A stretch of 64,000 bases of DNA from Sipunculus nudus (taxonomy: Eukaryota > Annelida > Sipuncula > Golfingiida > Sipunculidae), in contig CM049306.1 of the NCBI GenBank assembly GCA_026874595.1, forward strand, positions 39,496,019 to 39,560,018. The letters are read 5' to 3'. Below are positions 12,829 through 26,837 of the stretch, one piece after another. Each line of letters begins with the position of its first letter. The stretch's first letter is position 1. Both the position numbers and the translations under genes were made by a program. The notes beneath the pieces are model-generated. The model saw only the letters and a program-made list of their open reading frames with translations, did not search any database and was not told the DNA's origin.

Positions 12829-15800
12829 GGTTTCTCAATGAACATCAGAGAGGTAGAATAATGGGACTCCCAGGCAGTTAAGTACATCTTCATTCATGCT
12901 TTACCACTAACCGGTGGTTGTAGTAAGGAGACATGGCTGCTGTTGATGTTGAAGTACAGGAGCAGCCTGAGGCTGTACATAGTCGGCCAGAGTCTGTAGC
13001 ATCTGATTGGTCAGATTATGGATTGCGATGGCTGTTTAATCCATACAGGTTTGACCACCTTCCAGTGGAAGAACAAGTATTACATTATAAACAGAGGAAT
13101 CTGTTAAGAGGAAAAGTTTTCAAGTTTGGCTGCAGAGTATTTGGTGACTCCAGAGTAAGCCGACGTCGGATAATAGTTGCTCCCCGCATGGAAGCATGCC
13201 CTAAAAAAACAGACGTTCTCAAATCATCTCCATCTGAACCATCAGCAGCACATGGTGAGACACTGCATGTGACTGCTACAGAGGATCCCATTGCAGACAT
13301 TCGTGAAAAAATCAAAGAATTTACAGCTAAAGAGGACGCATATAGGGTATGGATTCAAGAGAGGAAGAAGTTCAGACATGACTTGGACAATATGGGGCTG
13401 AGTGAAAGTTGGCTGGCATCCAAGCCAGATAAAACTCCGATGGAACACAGAATGCTACGCAAGATGATAGAAAAGAAGAATCCTCCCCCTGAGGAACCAG
13501 AGGTAACTAAAGATCTGTAATCCAAAAATATTTACATGATATTTGATGCTGTTTGTCACAGGTCTGTCCAGTCTTGTGTATCTAGATTTAGGGGTCTCAT
13601 GATAAAACTGAAATCGATTCAAAGCTTTCAAACATCCAGTCTTTTTGCTACTTCCTCAAATTTAAAAATAATTTTCATTAAACAGATTTTGTGGTAGCAC
13701 TTTCATGAAAACCAACATAAAATGCTAGCTTATGGCCCATTAATTCAGGTGAGCTGTTTGGCCAGCCAGCTGGGATACACTTATATGTGAACTGTCCATT
13801 TGTGACACTGCAGTTGACTGGTATAAGCTCCATATTACACTCCTTGTCTGGACTGACACAAATTATTAAAATTGACCTTTCTCAGGACATATCTTATATC
13901 TGTCCAGAAATTTCAAGTGAAAAAGTGCATTTCTGAAACAAGACAACAGAGCATATTTTTAGCTCAGCTGACTATAAGTCATCTGAGCTATAGTCGTGGT
14001 CCTTTGTCCGTCGGCTGTCCATCCGTCCGTCCGTCTGTCCGTTAAACTGGCACGTTTTGAAACCGTTAGACCTATGAATCTGAAATTCGGCATACAGTTA
14101 GATGTCCCTAAAATCTCCTACCATACCGAAAATTGGGTCATTAGGACTTCGTTTCTTCAAGATATTAAGGAAAAACCTCCATTTTCCATAAAAAAAACCA
14201 TTGTTACACTATAAGACTGCCTAATATCAAAACCACTGATCTGATTTTGATCATAGTAAATATGCATATTCTTCCATACATTTTCTATGTACATACCAAA
14301 AATTAGGTGAGTATTGCATAATTTGTTGAAGTTATAGGCCAGAACATAATGCACCTCATAAAAAAATCAGGAAATATATTAACTCACTTAACATAAGAAT
14401 GGCTGAAGCTAGAGACTTCTTTTCAGGGATATAACTCCATTTAATCAAGATTCAATTGTATACCGAAAATTAGATCTGAATTTTTCAAATTTTATAAATT
14501 ATTCATATAAATATGAAATCAGTACCTAAAATTTTGCCCTAATTTGGGCATGGCATGTTTTTTCCCTGTAAGTACTGTTGGTTTAATTTTCATATCATGC
14601 ACACATAAGGATTTCAGCTTCTAAATTCTGAAATTTGAAAGGAATTGACCAAAAACTGTAACTTTTATTACATTTTTATGAGACCATGTCACACCTAGGC
14701 TGTACTGAAGCCCCTCTATATGTCCCCATATTGACCTTTCATGCTTGAAGTGAGGCATATACTGAAGCAAGCCAGCTCTTGGATGGCCTCAGCTGGATAT
14801 AGCTATTCAACCCCCCTCCTCTTGTAATTGTTTGGCCAAAAACATAACAATAAACAATAATTTGAAAAAATTATTGGTTTACAATAACAACTTTAAGAAA
14901 AATAAATGGAAAAGGAATTTTATGGTGAATGAGTAACAGGGACCTTGCAATTACTGATGTTTTATGGATTGCTGAAAATATATTTCAAATGACACCATGC
15001 AGTTACCATTGGGTATTTTTTAATTTCAATCATAAAAATGAAAAATAAATAATGAAATAAAATTGTTGTTCACTATAAGGGATTATGTGAAGCAAGTTAA
15101 TGATAGACAAGGATGCATTTGATCATATTAAATATTCTAAATTTCCAGGTCTTTTCCAGGTGTTTAATTTGTTGGGTTTTTTTTATTACAAAATTAAAAA
15201 AAAATGAAATATGTCAAAAATTAAAAAAAAATACTTAGACAAGTGCTCATTAAAGATGTCAATATGTTTGAATAATAACATTTAGACTCATGGCTGTATC
15301 AGCTGTTACATGATACTGGGTAAATAATAAAAATTTATATTTCTGATAACTTTATTTCAGTTAATAAAATTAAACTCCAGTTTGCTCCTTGTACAATATA
15401 TTGGTTTGTTTTGATCCTTGGGTTATTTTTAACACATGTATTAGTTTCGAAGTAGAGATTATTTTCTTTTATTCTGATACAAATTTAAAAAAAAATAAAA
15501 TTTTATAAAATCTGATAGAAAAATCAGGTCTTAAAGACAAGTTCTCATTATGATGTCTATAATGTTAATAATTGTCATAAGTGTCTTGACAGTGATGTGA
15601 AAGTATTCAAAAGTAAATATAATATTTTTTTATAAATTAAAGCCATAAAACCAGGTAGTTACAATCATTATTTAAATTTGTAAATTTATGTATATTCTGG
15701 ATTCTCAACAGTTTCGTTCGACTGAAACTGAATAAATATGAGACCTTGAGTGAATACTTAATAATTGTATTCAAATATTATTAAAAAAAATTCAGTAGTT

Positions 15801-18800
15801 CAATAATGTAAATTAATACAAATACTAATACAGGTAAAAAGAAAGAATTTGAGTGCAAATACTTTCAAAATGTATTCATTAATGCATTCATGAATATATT
15901 TTATAATTTTATTTTAATCATTTATTTCAATTATATAATTTAAAGAAATCTTTTCAAATGTTACTGTTAATATTTTTTAATTAAAATTATATTTTGCCCA
16001 ATAATTCCAATTAATCTTTAATGAATAGTTTAACTCTCATATCATTTGTGGTAGTGGTACTTTTGGCTATGGGCAACAGTTAACTCCTATGTAAAAAGCA
16101 TGCATGATAATTAACATGACTTACAGTGGACATAATTTATTTCCTGTTACTAGTGTTAGTGCTGTGGATTTAATTTTCACAGCATGTACACATAAGCATT
16201 TCATCTGTTAAAATCTGAAATTTGAAACCAATTGATCAAAAACTGTAGATGTCATTCAAGTTTTCAAGCACCATGCCTTGATTGTTTTCATCTAGTCAGT
16301 GAAATGTGTGCTTGGGCAGTATAACATAACTGGTTCAACTTCTGACCTGGCCACTGCCTCTGTGATTGTCTGGGTCAGGCTGGGTCAGGCAGTAATTACC
16401 AGAGAGCCTCTCTCTCTCTCTGGCAGTCTTATCTCTCTCTCTCTCTCTCTCTCTCTCTAATGCTCAATCTCTCTCTCTCTCCATGACAGTCTAGCTCACT
16501 CTCTCTTGCTCTCTCTCTTTCTCTCTTTCTTTCTCTCTCTCTTTCTCTCTCTCTCTTTCTCTCTCACCCCTAAGCCTCCCATTCTCCCTGCACCCCATTC
16601 TGTTGACAGGTACTATAAACCAGATTAATTAGCTATGAATGTTGAAGCAATTTAGAAATGTGAATCAACTGAAATATTCATATATATATATGTTATACTG
16701 TAAATGTGTAGTTACATTTTTAAACCTGGAAAAAAATGATGTATTGAAAAAAAGGAATAAAGGCAAATATTGTTAATTTTTCCTGGCTCAGTAGAATGGG
16801 AATAAAAATGATTTGCTTTTTTTCTCCACCTTTCTGCCTGCTTAAATATTTAATAATAATGAATAAACATTTTTCTCTGTAAGCACTTGAATTCAATTTA
16901 ATATCCTGTATTAATATGCAAGGGTGCTGTAACTCCCACCATCCCCTTCCCCCACCCCATATAGAGTCCTTGCTCTTTGGCACTGTGAACAATAGTTCTA
17001 TTGCTTTTCCATAAAATTTAATAATTAAAGATAATATATACAGAAAGACTGAGGCGTTTTAACTCCCATCATAACCCCCTCCCCCCCCTGTCAATCCTTC
17101 CACCTGTTAAGTGGGGACTTTATGGCTACTGTATACATATGATAAAAATAGAAAATAGGTTTATTAAAATAATTGGATCTCATTAAACAAATCTGTAAAC
17201 TGTCAAACTTTCAACAGCTTATCGAAAAGGTAACCAATGGAAACACATGGTCAGATCTCAGAATATTATTTGCAACAATTTCTTCAATCATATCAACCAA
17301 CCATGGCCAAGATTACCTTTTCCGATCAGACTTTATCTGCTTTTCATAATATTTTAGATTTTAACCTTCCAGTTGTTTAAGTATTGTTGAATGCTCCATC
17401 CCCCCTCTCTCTCTCTCTTTCTCTCTTTCTCTCTCTCTCTCCTTTTCTCTCAACATCCACCTCATAGCTGCCCTTACTGTTCCCTTCTCTGAGCCCCATC
17501 CCAATGTCAGCCTCCGTAAACAAGAACAAGATGAATCAGATATATTTATACTTTAATATTTTGTATAACTATTAGTCCATAGGTACCTATGTACATGCCA
17601 GAAATTATGTCAATATTGTGTAATATGTAGACATAGTTGGCATCAAAATAATGTACATAAATCCCCTCATCAGCATAGTAAATCATAACATCATATCTGT
17701 CAAATTGAAATCTTGCAGACTTCCATACACTATAGATCCTTCAACAAATAGTCTATTCATCATTCTACTACTGCTTATTACTGCTGTCATTGCATTCATA
17801 TTTGCTCAGATATATCGCAATTTTCAACCCCTCCTAAATAAATAAAAAATAAACCACTATATTTTACTCTATTAATCCATCAGTCAGGTTATTTCATTTT
17901 ATTATTTACTCACATATTACATTACATTCCTTTATGCCCAACATGTCCATAATATTCATGAGCTTTATCGACTCGATATAGTATCACAATGGAGAAACAT
18001 TTATGGTCCAATCACTATCAGCTGAGCGCCGTGACCCATGGGTCCCTTGTTTTTTATTTATTTTTGAATGGAAGTAAAAAATTCATATTTTATGCTAACA
18101 TTCTTATGACAGAGTGGTAGCACTTGCTTCCTATCATGTTTTTTTGTACCCTCGTGTCTACCACATCTGCGGGTCCTGGGTGTTCAATCAACCTCATTGC
18201 TGGCTCATAACACTGAGGATCCCTATGCCCCCCCCCCCCCCACCTTTCCCTAATGACACACTGTGAGTGATACATTGCATTAGGCCTACAGAATGCTCTG
18301 GGTGGCTGCCAACCATGAAAAATCTTACTGACTTTTGGCTGAGATTTGAACTCACACCCTCCCAGCTTTTAGTCCTGTGCTCTCTTTGTAGACCACAGAA
18401 GCCATTTAGGCAAGGGAGAAGTTAAAAGACAAATTTTTAGTGCCCCCATCAGTTATATAGTAAGGGCAGGAGATTGCTGACTACATGATAAATATTTTAA
18501 AACATTACTTTCATTAAAAAAGTGTAAACTATAATAATGTTGAACGCCCTTTTTTGTGCTTTTAATCTTGAACTCTTGAATTGAGAAAATGAAAACAAGT
18601 ATTTAAAGCATCCTGTACATTTCACAACCCTATGCTTGAGGTGCTGTCTTTCAGCAAGTCTTGGTACATTTTACTCCTGCTGTGAGTACACATTATGGTA
18701 TACAACTTGCCCAGTGCTGCCAGTATTAATTTGTGATAAAAATCCTGATGGTGTTTGATAACTAATCTTGTGCCTTCCTTGTAATTTTACCATTTGTTGC

Positions 18801-21800
18801 CCCAAAAGTTTCAGCAACAGTTTAAACACAAAATTTTCATATGCCTTCATTATTTCCATTTAGTACAAATCACTGTACGATGATGTAATAGAAGTCTGTG
18901 CTTGTCATTCTGAATAAGCTACTGTGTTTTGCAGCTACTGATAATAATAGTAGTAAATATAAATGTCACTTTGGTGTCTTGCATAGTTTCATATATTTTT
19001 GTGCACAGTTTCGCACATTATGTGATTGCTTTGCACAATCATTAATGTTCCTAAATGCTCTTTTAGTCTTTCATATAGGAATACAATCTTTTATATATAG
19101 TATGTAGAGTGATATTCCAGGTAGACTGAGAAATTTTGTAATTATGTCTTTTTTTTTTTTTTTTAGATTGTACATCAAACAAATTCATTAATTTTCATAT
19201 CCATGATTTTCAGATTTATGTAATAAAAAGCATCAAATTGTCACAAAGAAAGATATTTGAAAGGACAGCTGGTTTTAAATTCTCATTCAGGAAATGGCAT
19301 TCAAACCTTAAATGTATCTGTTGCTGAAAAATATTATTTCATTAACAATACCAGAAAATTCAATCAGCTGAGGAAATTATGGCCTTTTGGAGTTAGTTAT
19401 GTACAACTAAATACAGGACTGTTTTATTTGATTGTTTTGTACTTGATTTCATTTTTATGTGATTTTGATTTTATTTTTGAATTATTAATTACTTGATAGA
19501 CAGTGTTTATTTTGTGTGTGCAATATTCAGGGTTCGCATTTGACCCAGGTAAAACCTATATCACCCAGCCCAGTGGGAAAAACCTGAGTTTAAAAGTATT
19601 TCAATCAGGTTTTACCTGTGTTAAACCCAGGCTTTACCCCCAGTTTATTACCTAAACTTTTAACCATATTTATTTGCTTTCATCAAGCAGGACCCAAGCT
19701 TAGTTTCCTTCTGATTATTCAGCAGAAATTTTACACATTTTTAAAATGTTTATTGCAAACCAAGTGGCTCTGACCACATTGCCACTGTCTAAGAGAAGCC
19801 ATATATCACTGGCAGTTGATAACCCATGTGTTGCTGTGGAGAGCACATTCATCTTATCAATAGGAACTAGGGGTAAAACCCAGGACCTCTAGGGAATACC
19901 GGGGTAAAACTTGTTTTACAAACTGCGAACCCTGACAGTGTTGTATGTATAGACTATATCTCTCATCACTTTATCAGCCTGTAGAGGAGGAACCTCTGGA
20001 ACCCATCATGCCAGAAGAAATTCCTGTGATATGTCGGCCATCTCCGAAGGCTTTACACATCATTGAGAAACACTTAATGGACCAGCGTTTGAGACTTATA
20101 GATCTCTTTACATCGGTTGACAAAAACAAGGATTGGATCATCACAAGAACAGAGTTCAAAAAGGCCATCAAAGATGTAAATAGTAGCACCATCACTGTTG
20201 TATAAATCTTAACGTTTATTTTCTGATGTCTTGTATAGTATGAAGCCACATACTTATACTTCAGATAGAGAATTTATGTGATTTATTTAAAATTATATCT
20301 ATATATTCAGTCATGTATGATAATTACTAATTTACAGTTAACATGTGGTAATAGGTTTCATTACATGATAGGATGTTCATTATAAAAAGATGATGTGTTA
20401 GTAATACTGATACACACAAAGACATTTATTTTAAAAGCACAATGTGGTCAATTTTGAATATCAAACATCATTAATCATCGGTTTTGAATTGGGTGTCCAT
20501 ATTGTCATAAAAATGTGACTGCTTCAGGCTGTTGAGAATTTTTCTAAGTATTATGATCTGTCCTTTAATGAAACTTTAAACATAAATCCCTTTTTAAGCA
20601 CAAAACATTGAGCATTATTCTGCACAGTAAAGTGGAGAGAGGCCAGTTTTTGTGTAATTTAAACATCTGGCCAGGAGCCTGATGCTTTCGAGCAGCCATA
20701 TTTCCTAATTGCATGACTAACGGACCACGTCTTGCAGGCTGGTATCCCGTTGCCAGATGACCTCCTTGAGGACTTGGTCATTACCCTAGATCAGGACCTG
20801 GACGATCGACTCGATTACCGTGAGCTCAATAAAGGCCTGGAGCTCTGGCACAGGGAACGCAGGGAGTCACGGAAAAAGTTGACTGGATCAGCTTCGCCAA
20901 GTATTATTGGTTTATTAACATCAGGCACACTGCCAGACACTGCAACTTCCTCTGTCATTTATAATTTCCTATATTTTTAAAATAATTTTTAATAAGGCAC
21001 ACACACAAAAGATCATTTCTTATTAATTGGTATTTAATCTGAAAAGAATGACTTTGTAGATGTCTTAAAATGTAATATACTATTTATTAAAAATTACAAT
21101 TGATAGCATATGAAACATTAAGAGAGAGAGAGTGTGTGTTAAGTTACTGTTTAAAGATAAATGTATTTAAAATGAGGATCTGCCTTATTGGATATTCAGT
21201 AAGATTTTTCATCTCTCTGTGATACTAGATTTAATATTTCTTAAATTGTTTTATGATGTGTATTGTGCATGTGTTAACTTTTCTAGAATGTTTCTCAGGA
21301 CCTTCACTTTATGCCTGTTTAATTCTAATGAATGACCTTGACCAATATCTAGGCAGGTCATCAGGAAGGTCATCATCTGCATCTCAAGTATCATCCAGGG
21401 GTAAAATGTCATCACCATGCTTATCACGGAAATCTTCAGCGATGTCTGTGACAATAATGGAGGAGACTGAACAAGGCACAGAGGTGCCCCCTGCTGTGGA
21501 CAGACCAACATCAGGGTCATCCAGTCCAGTTCAGCGGCCTAAATCAAGCCTGAGTACCATCAGTTCATGTTCGTCAACTTTACTTGAGCTTCCAGAACCT
21601 GATCTTCGACCTGAACAGTACATTTTAAGCTCTGAAGCCATGGTTGATCTGAGAAAGCGAAACCGGGCAGCACTTAAAAGGATATTAGGAAAAAACAAAG
21701 TAAGATAAAATTGGTGAAATCAGCATTTATGATTACATTATTATAACCCTTCGAAGGCGGTTACATTTCCCCATTAAATGGGAGTAAAAATATTCATAAA

Positions 21801-24447
21801 TAGCTGTTTATCAGAGTAGGAAACTCACAGGACTACCTTTATGGACCAGTTTTAATAAGAATGATTTTTCTTCAAAACATTCATGGGACACACCCTGCCC
21901 CCTTTGTAGACAAATATTCATTGGAATGTATTTTTTAGTACCAGTATATTTTTAGTATTAACAGAATAGTTATTTATATTCACCATCCAAATTTCAAGAT
22001 CAGAACATACATTAAATTTATCAAATGTACATGATAAGGGCTTTGATATAAAACCACACACAAACAATTATTGTTCAACAAACTCTGGGAACAATATATA
22101 AGGTGCCATAGGACCATGCCTAAAAATACAAAAATTTGCTGCAACATTACAAAGGACCTGGTCATCATTTGCAAAAAAAAAAAAAAGAGTCTTACTACAA
22201 TAAGTAATAACAGCTGATCAATAGAACAGTAAATTTTTGTATGGCCAAATACTTGTAATATAAAATCTTTGTCAACAAAGACTGAAATGAGTTGAACAAT
22301 AAATACATATCAGTAATGTGAATGGTTGTAAACTTAAATCTTACAGAGTAAATCTCCACCAAGGACTGAAACGGACGTGGCTATGATCAAAACGGGAGTC
22401 CCTGCCATTGATAATCATGTGATGCCTTCAACACTAGGGGGAGAAACTGCAGAGCAGGTGGACCGCTTCCGGCAGCTGAAGCTGAAAGAGTATCATGAGA
22501 TTGTCAAACTGTGTAAAGAAAAAAATGTTCCACTAAACGTTCACCTGCTTGAAAAAGGTATATAAATAACAAATAAATAAGATATCCCAAACATAGAGCT
22601 AGCTAGGTCAGGAGAAATGTAAATATTGATTATTGGCCAAGGTTATCTGTTATTGATGATGTTACTTATTGGGGTTGAGTATCAGGAGAACTAGTAATAT
22701 CAGTTAATGTCAATATTTTCATGGCAAGAGAGTTTATAAAATCTGCTTAAATTCACTCACACTGAGGCAACATATAGCCATAGTTAAGCAATACTAGATG
22801 TACTGTAATGTGTTGCTGCAGCTGATGGAAAGGACATGTTTCAAACTGAATGCGTTTAAAGTTGCCATAGAATATCTTCTTTTCGATACTAATTAAGAAT
22901 AATCATTCAGCTTCTGTTGTCTATGGGTACACAGGGCTAACAGCCGGGAGCCCAACCTCTGACTTTATTTTTCACTAGATCTTATCAGTGACCACTATAA
23001 TATGTTTGTTATGGAAAAATGAGTTACCTAAAAAGATTTATTAAAAATACTTTTTTATCTGGTTTTCTATACTGTTTCATTTTGATATGACAGCATCTGT
23101 ATGCATTAACCTTTTTCACATGTTGAATTCTTTTCAAAATATTATCTATTTTTTTCTGTATTTTTACTGTTCCATTATGCCTGATCACATTATTTATCAT
23201 ATTTCAAAATATTTTCAGTCCTTCTGTTTCCTCCGGACAAGCCGCATTCCTATCTAAAGAAGCATGTGAGTCAGCCCTGCAGCACACTGCCTCAACTGGA
23301 GCAGACAGACAAAAACAAGAAGACGAAAAACCATACGGAAAAAGATAAGAAACCAAAAGAGACATTCAAAAGACCCAAACCAAGCCGCATTGTTATGTCT
23401 GGGTCACAGTCATACCCAGATAAAAAATCTGTTACGGCCTCCCCGGTTAAAATGCATTTGTCAACTGGTAAAGCCTTCATCTCCAGACAGGTTGACTGCT
23501 GGATGAGTTATGAAGAATATGATCAGCTAACAAGGTGAGTTCTTTATCAGAGTCTCAACTACAAGTATCTTGTCTATTCACCTGTCACACTATTGCATGC
23601 ATTTTCGCTTGAACTTTGAGCAAAAACCCTGATATTTTTTTAATGAGATTGGTCTCAGTGACAGAATATAGTTTTTTTCTTATATTATACAGGGTTCCCA
23701 GAGGACTTTTTTTTTATTTCTATACCCAATAAAATACAAAAATAATATGTACGATTTAAGAAATGGGATCTACAACAGGGTTCATAGTCATAGTGAAAAT
23801 TTGGGTAAATGCATTTTCCTTTTTCCAGTTAGTAGAGAGTCAGGGAACCTAATAAAAGGGATTTTAGTTTTCAAGAAATGCTGAAAATTCAGTTCTTCTA
23901 GCTTGCATACATGTAATGTAAGTTTACTTTGATATATGGTATGCTATTTTTAATTAACTTGATTTTAAAAGTAAACATTCAAAATCCTGAGATGGCAAAG
24001 GATGTGAATTCTGACTGCCCTGTAAGCCAGCATTTTTTTTGGAGTGACGGTTGATGCATATTGATCTTGATGTAAGCTGAATAAACCCAGTTCTTGTGGT
24101 GGTACGTTTGTTTACAATGGCTGCATCTGAATCCCTATGACATCAGCCAATTGATGTTAATACATATGAAATGTTTCCATTACAGGCACCTGGCCGGCAA
24201 ATACACACAGCTGCACGGCAAAAGTGATGACAATGCTTTCTGGCCAGGGCATCTGTTGGACAAGGTCCGTCTATGTATGCCAGAGGATGTGCCACGCACC
24301 AGCTCTATATTCAGCTCTGTGGGCAGACCCAGTAAACCCTCAAACCAAGGTTACAACAATAACCTGCGGACTTGGCCAATCAGCCAGGAGGGTTTTGTGC
24401 AGTATGGTTTTGTTGATCCGTACAAAAATAAGCATTTGCATAATTAA
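12829..24447 (+). CDS. EFCAB12: EF-hand calcium-binding protein, EFCAB12-like (7 coding exons, 688 aa)
   Basis: Coding exons: 12933-13502, 19978-20175, 20738-20900, 21353-21699, 22347-22557, 23219-23534 and 24186-24447. All introns are GT/AG with matching phases (0,0,1,0,1,2), giving 688 residues. The leader exon begins at 12829 after TTTCAG. The start has a strong context (gacATGG). EF-hand loop 1 is residues ~238-249 (DKNKDWIITRTE) and loop 2 ~274-285 (DQDLDDRLDYRE). Both carry acidic or polar ligands at 1, 3, 5, 9 and 12, and their 36-residue spacing fits a paired lobe that should bind calcium. Residues ~1-190 are charged, with a YGLRWLFNPYRF patch. A Ser-rich linker follows the EF pair, then a Lys-rich stretch. 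The C-terminal part contains CWMSYEEYDQL and FWPGHLLDKVRL. The family assignment rests on architecture and remembered resemblance, so the symbol is tentative; the gene model is strong. The role is unknown, with the family tentatively tied to ciliated cells. Confidence 0.7.
12838..12881 (+). promoter_or_regulatory. Two overlapping upstream ORFs in the 5' leader
   Basis: In the leader exon that starts at 12829 there are two tiny ORFs ahead of the main start. One runs 12838-12861 (seven codons then TAA) and the other 12861-12881 (six codons then TAA). They overlap as TAATG, sharing the A at 12861. Such an arrangement would be expected to reduce scanning to the main ATG at 12933. Confidence 0.5.
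13956..18053 (-). mobile_element. Dispersed palindrome-ended element, copy E1
   Basis: This copy lies in the first long intron of the EF-hand gene. On the minus strand it begins with AACAAGGGACCCATGGGTC (right end, ~18053) and ends with AGTCAGCTGAGCTAAAAAT (left end, ~13956). The left end is followed inward by a GTCC-type tetranucleotide run (14009-14042). The ends match the other six copies in the window. At 4.1 kb it is the longest copy. It carries no recognisable protein-coding frame, so it is non-autonomous or decayed. Confidence 0.75.
16408..16563. repeat. (CT)n microsatellite
   Basis: Interrupted CT/TTCT repeat. A second, shorter CT tract lies at 17406-17450. Both are inside the E1 element in the intron. 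Confidence 0.95.
18110..18420 (-). mobile_element. Probable tRNA-derived SINE
   Basis: On the minus strand the segment opens with a tRNA-like head: a D-arm/A-box-like TGTGGTCTACAAAGAGAGC, then a B-box-like GAGTTCAAATCTC. A ~200-bp body follows that includes a poly-G run (about 18228-18241 on +). The layout fits a pol III-derived SINE. No clear target duplication was found, so the limits are approximate. Confidence 0.45.
19528..19934. mobile_element. hAT-like MITE in the EF-hand gene intron
   Basis: The element is bounded by perfect 11-bp terminal inverted repeats CAGGGTTCGCA (19528) and TGCGAACCCTG (ending 19934). Sub-terminal similarity extends further, around GTAAAAC. CAGGG-type ends are typical of hAT-family MITEs. 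It contains no ORF. An ACAGTGTT follows the right end, and the same 8-mer occurs 20 bp before the left end rather than adjacent to it, so the target duplication is not clean. It ends 43 bp before the acceptor of the exon at 19978. Confidence 0.75.
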
Positions 24448-26800
24448 GTATTTGGTGCCTTTAAAGCATCTAGTTAATTACCACCAGTTAATCACTACAC
24501 AAAGAACATAGGGATTAGGAACGAACAGAGTGATTATAGGCTAGGATTGTCGCCTGAACATAATGAAAATTAGCGAATGTATATGAGATATACATTGGTC
24601 TTAATTCTGTCCAATTTATGTGCACTTTACTAGTTAAAATGTACATAAAAGCAACACCAGTCGCTTGAACGAACATTTCCAACCATTGTCATGGTTCTCT
24701 TCCATATTCTCACATGGTATAGCTCAGTAAAGGGGCCTAAAGCTTGGCCATTATGACCGTCTCAGAGTTTGTGTTATTGTTACGAAACTCGGGTTACGAT
24801 CACAACCCTGGAGATCAGGCCCCTGTTGTACAAAGCATATTAAATATGTTACACCTGAAGTCAGACCCCCCCTGTCGCATGAAGCACTCCCAAAATTAAA
24901 ATTTGTCTCATGGTTACATGTCTGACTGAAAAAAAACACATGTTTATACACTCTTAAGAAAAATGGCTGTGATTCCAATAACTCAACGTCTTATTCTGTT
25001 GTAATTTTATGCATACCAGTGTATTCTTAAAGGAAGATATCTTTAGTGTAACAGCAGTTTGACAAAGCATAAAGTACAATATTATTTTGGATGGCAGAAC
25101 TATGTGTTTGTTGATTTTCTTCGATAGTAAATCATGAATATATTGTACTGTTATCAGATGTTCAGCAGTGGGTCAGCTATTCTTAGAGTAGTGCCAAGAG
25201 TATTTTATATGTGCATCTACAAAGAGAATACATTTAATATCATATGGCATAACGCTTTGAAGAAATTTGATGTTTCCAGTATAACATAAAGAACAGAGTT
25301 ATTTTGTGAACTTCTATATATCATATATATTTTATAGAGCTTTTATCATTGTCAATTTATGCTGTATTATAATGATATATACATATTCTCATGTTCGTTA
25401 GATGATATACCTTTTGTTTATTCATATATAATTCCTTTCTCCCTTCCCTGGATTGTTAATCACCCAAGGGCTAACTTCTCTTCCAACACCACACCAGAGG
25501 GTAATGAGTTTGCTGCATAGAGCTACCAAGTTATATGTAAGGGCAAGATTTTTCTGCTCTGTGCAGATTCTTAAATTTGTATTTCTAGGTATGTGTACCA
25601 AAGATTAAATATCTGAAAGCATGTTCTCACTGACCTTTCTCATCATATCTTATACATGTAGTGTCGGTATATACTTAAAAGTATATTTGTCATATTATAC
25701 AAATTAAGAAAAAATAATTAAATAAAAAAAAAAATACATTAAACCATGGTGGGTGAAGAAATGTTATACAAAAAGTATCTTAATAAGCATATAAATATAT
25801 ATGCAGTCTATAAATATGTATATATACCAGGATATTCATAATCGTCTTCATACTAACAACACAGTACTAGCAACCCGCTATGGCATCTATTTCATTAGTA
25901 ACGAACAAGCCTGCTAGTGTTTGGGCCAAAATCACATTTGCCAATATAATCAATCATGCTAAATGTGAACAACACACTGTTCACAAAAAATCTGAACAAG
26001 AACACGTACCAGAAATTGGGACAGGTTTATGTTGCTTTATTTGATGGTCAAATTTGCTCTCTCCTCAGTGCTAAACATTTGGTCTAGAAGAAGCACTAGA
26101 CATGTTCCAGCAGCAGTGTACGGGAGTCATATGACTGGTTCAACTGCATCATTTATTATTATGAAATAGACACCAGAGCAGGTCCAGGAGTCAAGGTATA
26201 GGAAAGGTATCCAGACTTGATAGTATGAAAATAATTCATAATCATAAAAAGGTTAACATTTACAGCTGCCAGAATAACATGACCATACAAGGACATACTA
26301 GATAGTGGAGGGTAAATGTACAAAAGTTAAGAAGATGATACTGTCAGTAATTGGTAACTAGGATAGTGGACTAGGATAATCTTGACATGTTGACAGTGTG
26401 GATGATATGGCCAGTGAAAGGTTGACTAAAGTATTCAGATTGTCTCAGAGTACCAGAGTGTACAGTATTAATTAAACTGGTGTGGTATGTTACAGTATTA
26501 CTGGTCAAATACTTTTTTTAATATTTAAAGGTGCCAGTTTCTCTTATGTTTTCTTTAACTTGATAATCTGGAGGCCATGAATTATCCTATATCTGTTTTC
26601 CTGACAATCACTTGGTGATGAACAAATATCTGTGATAATTTATGTCAACTGTGAATAAGGAACTGTACTTTCAAGATTAAACTTGATGCATGGATATTGT
26701 ATTTTTGTATTAACAGTAACTTGTGCATATTATGGCAATCTATGTAAGCATTGCTACCTTCAGTGTTCTGTTTACAGATTATGTTTTACACCCCCCCCCC

Positions 26801-26837
<37 letters not shown>

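Noticed and set aside
19945-20205. Frame starting at 19945 as the beginning of a separate EF-hand gene
   Set aside because: It reads through the acceptor at 19977. The true exon starts at 19978 and joins in phase with the exon ending at 13502.
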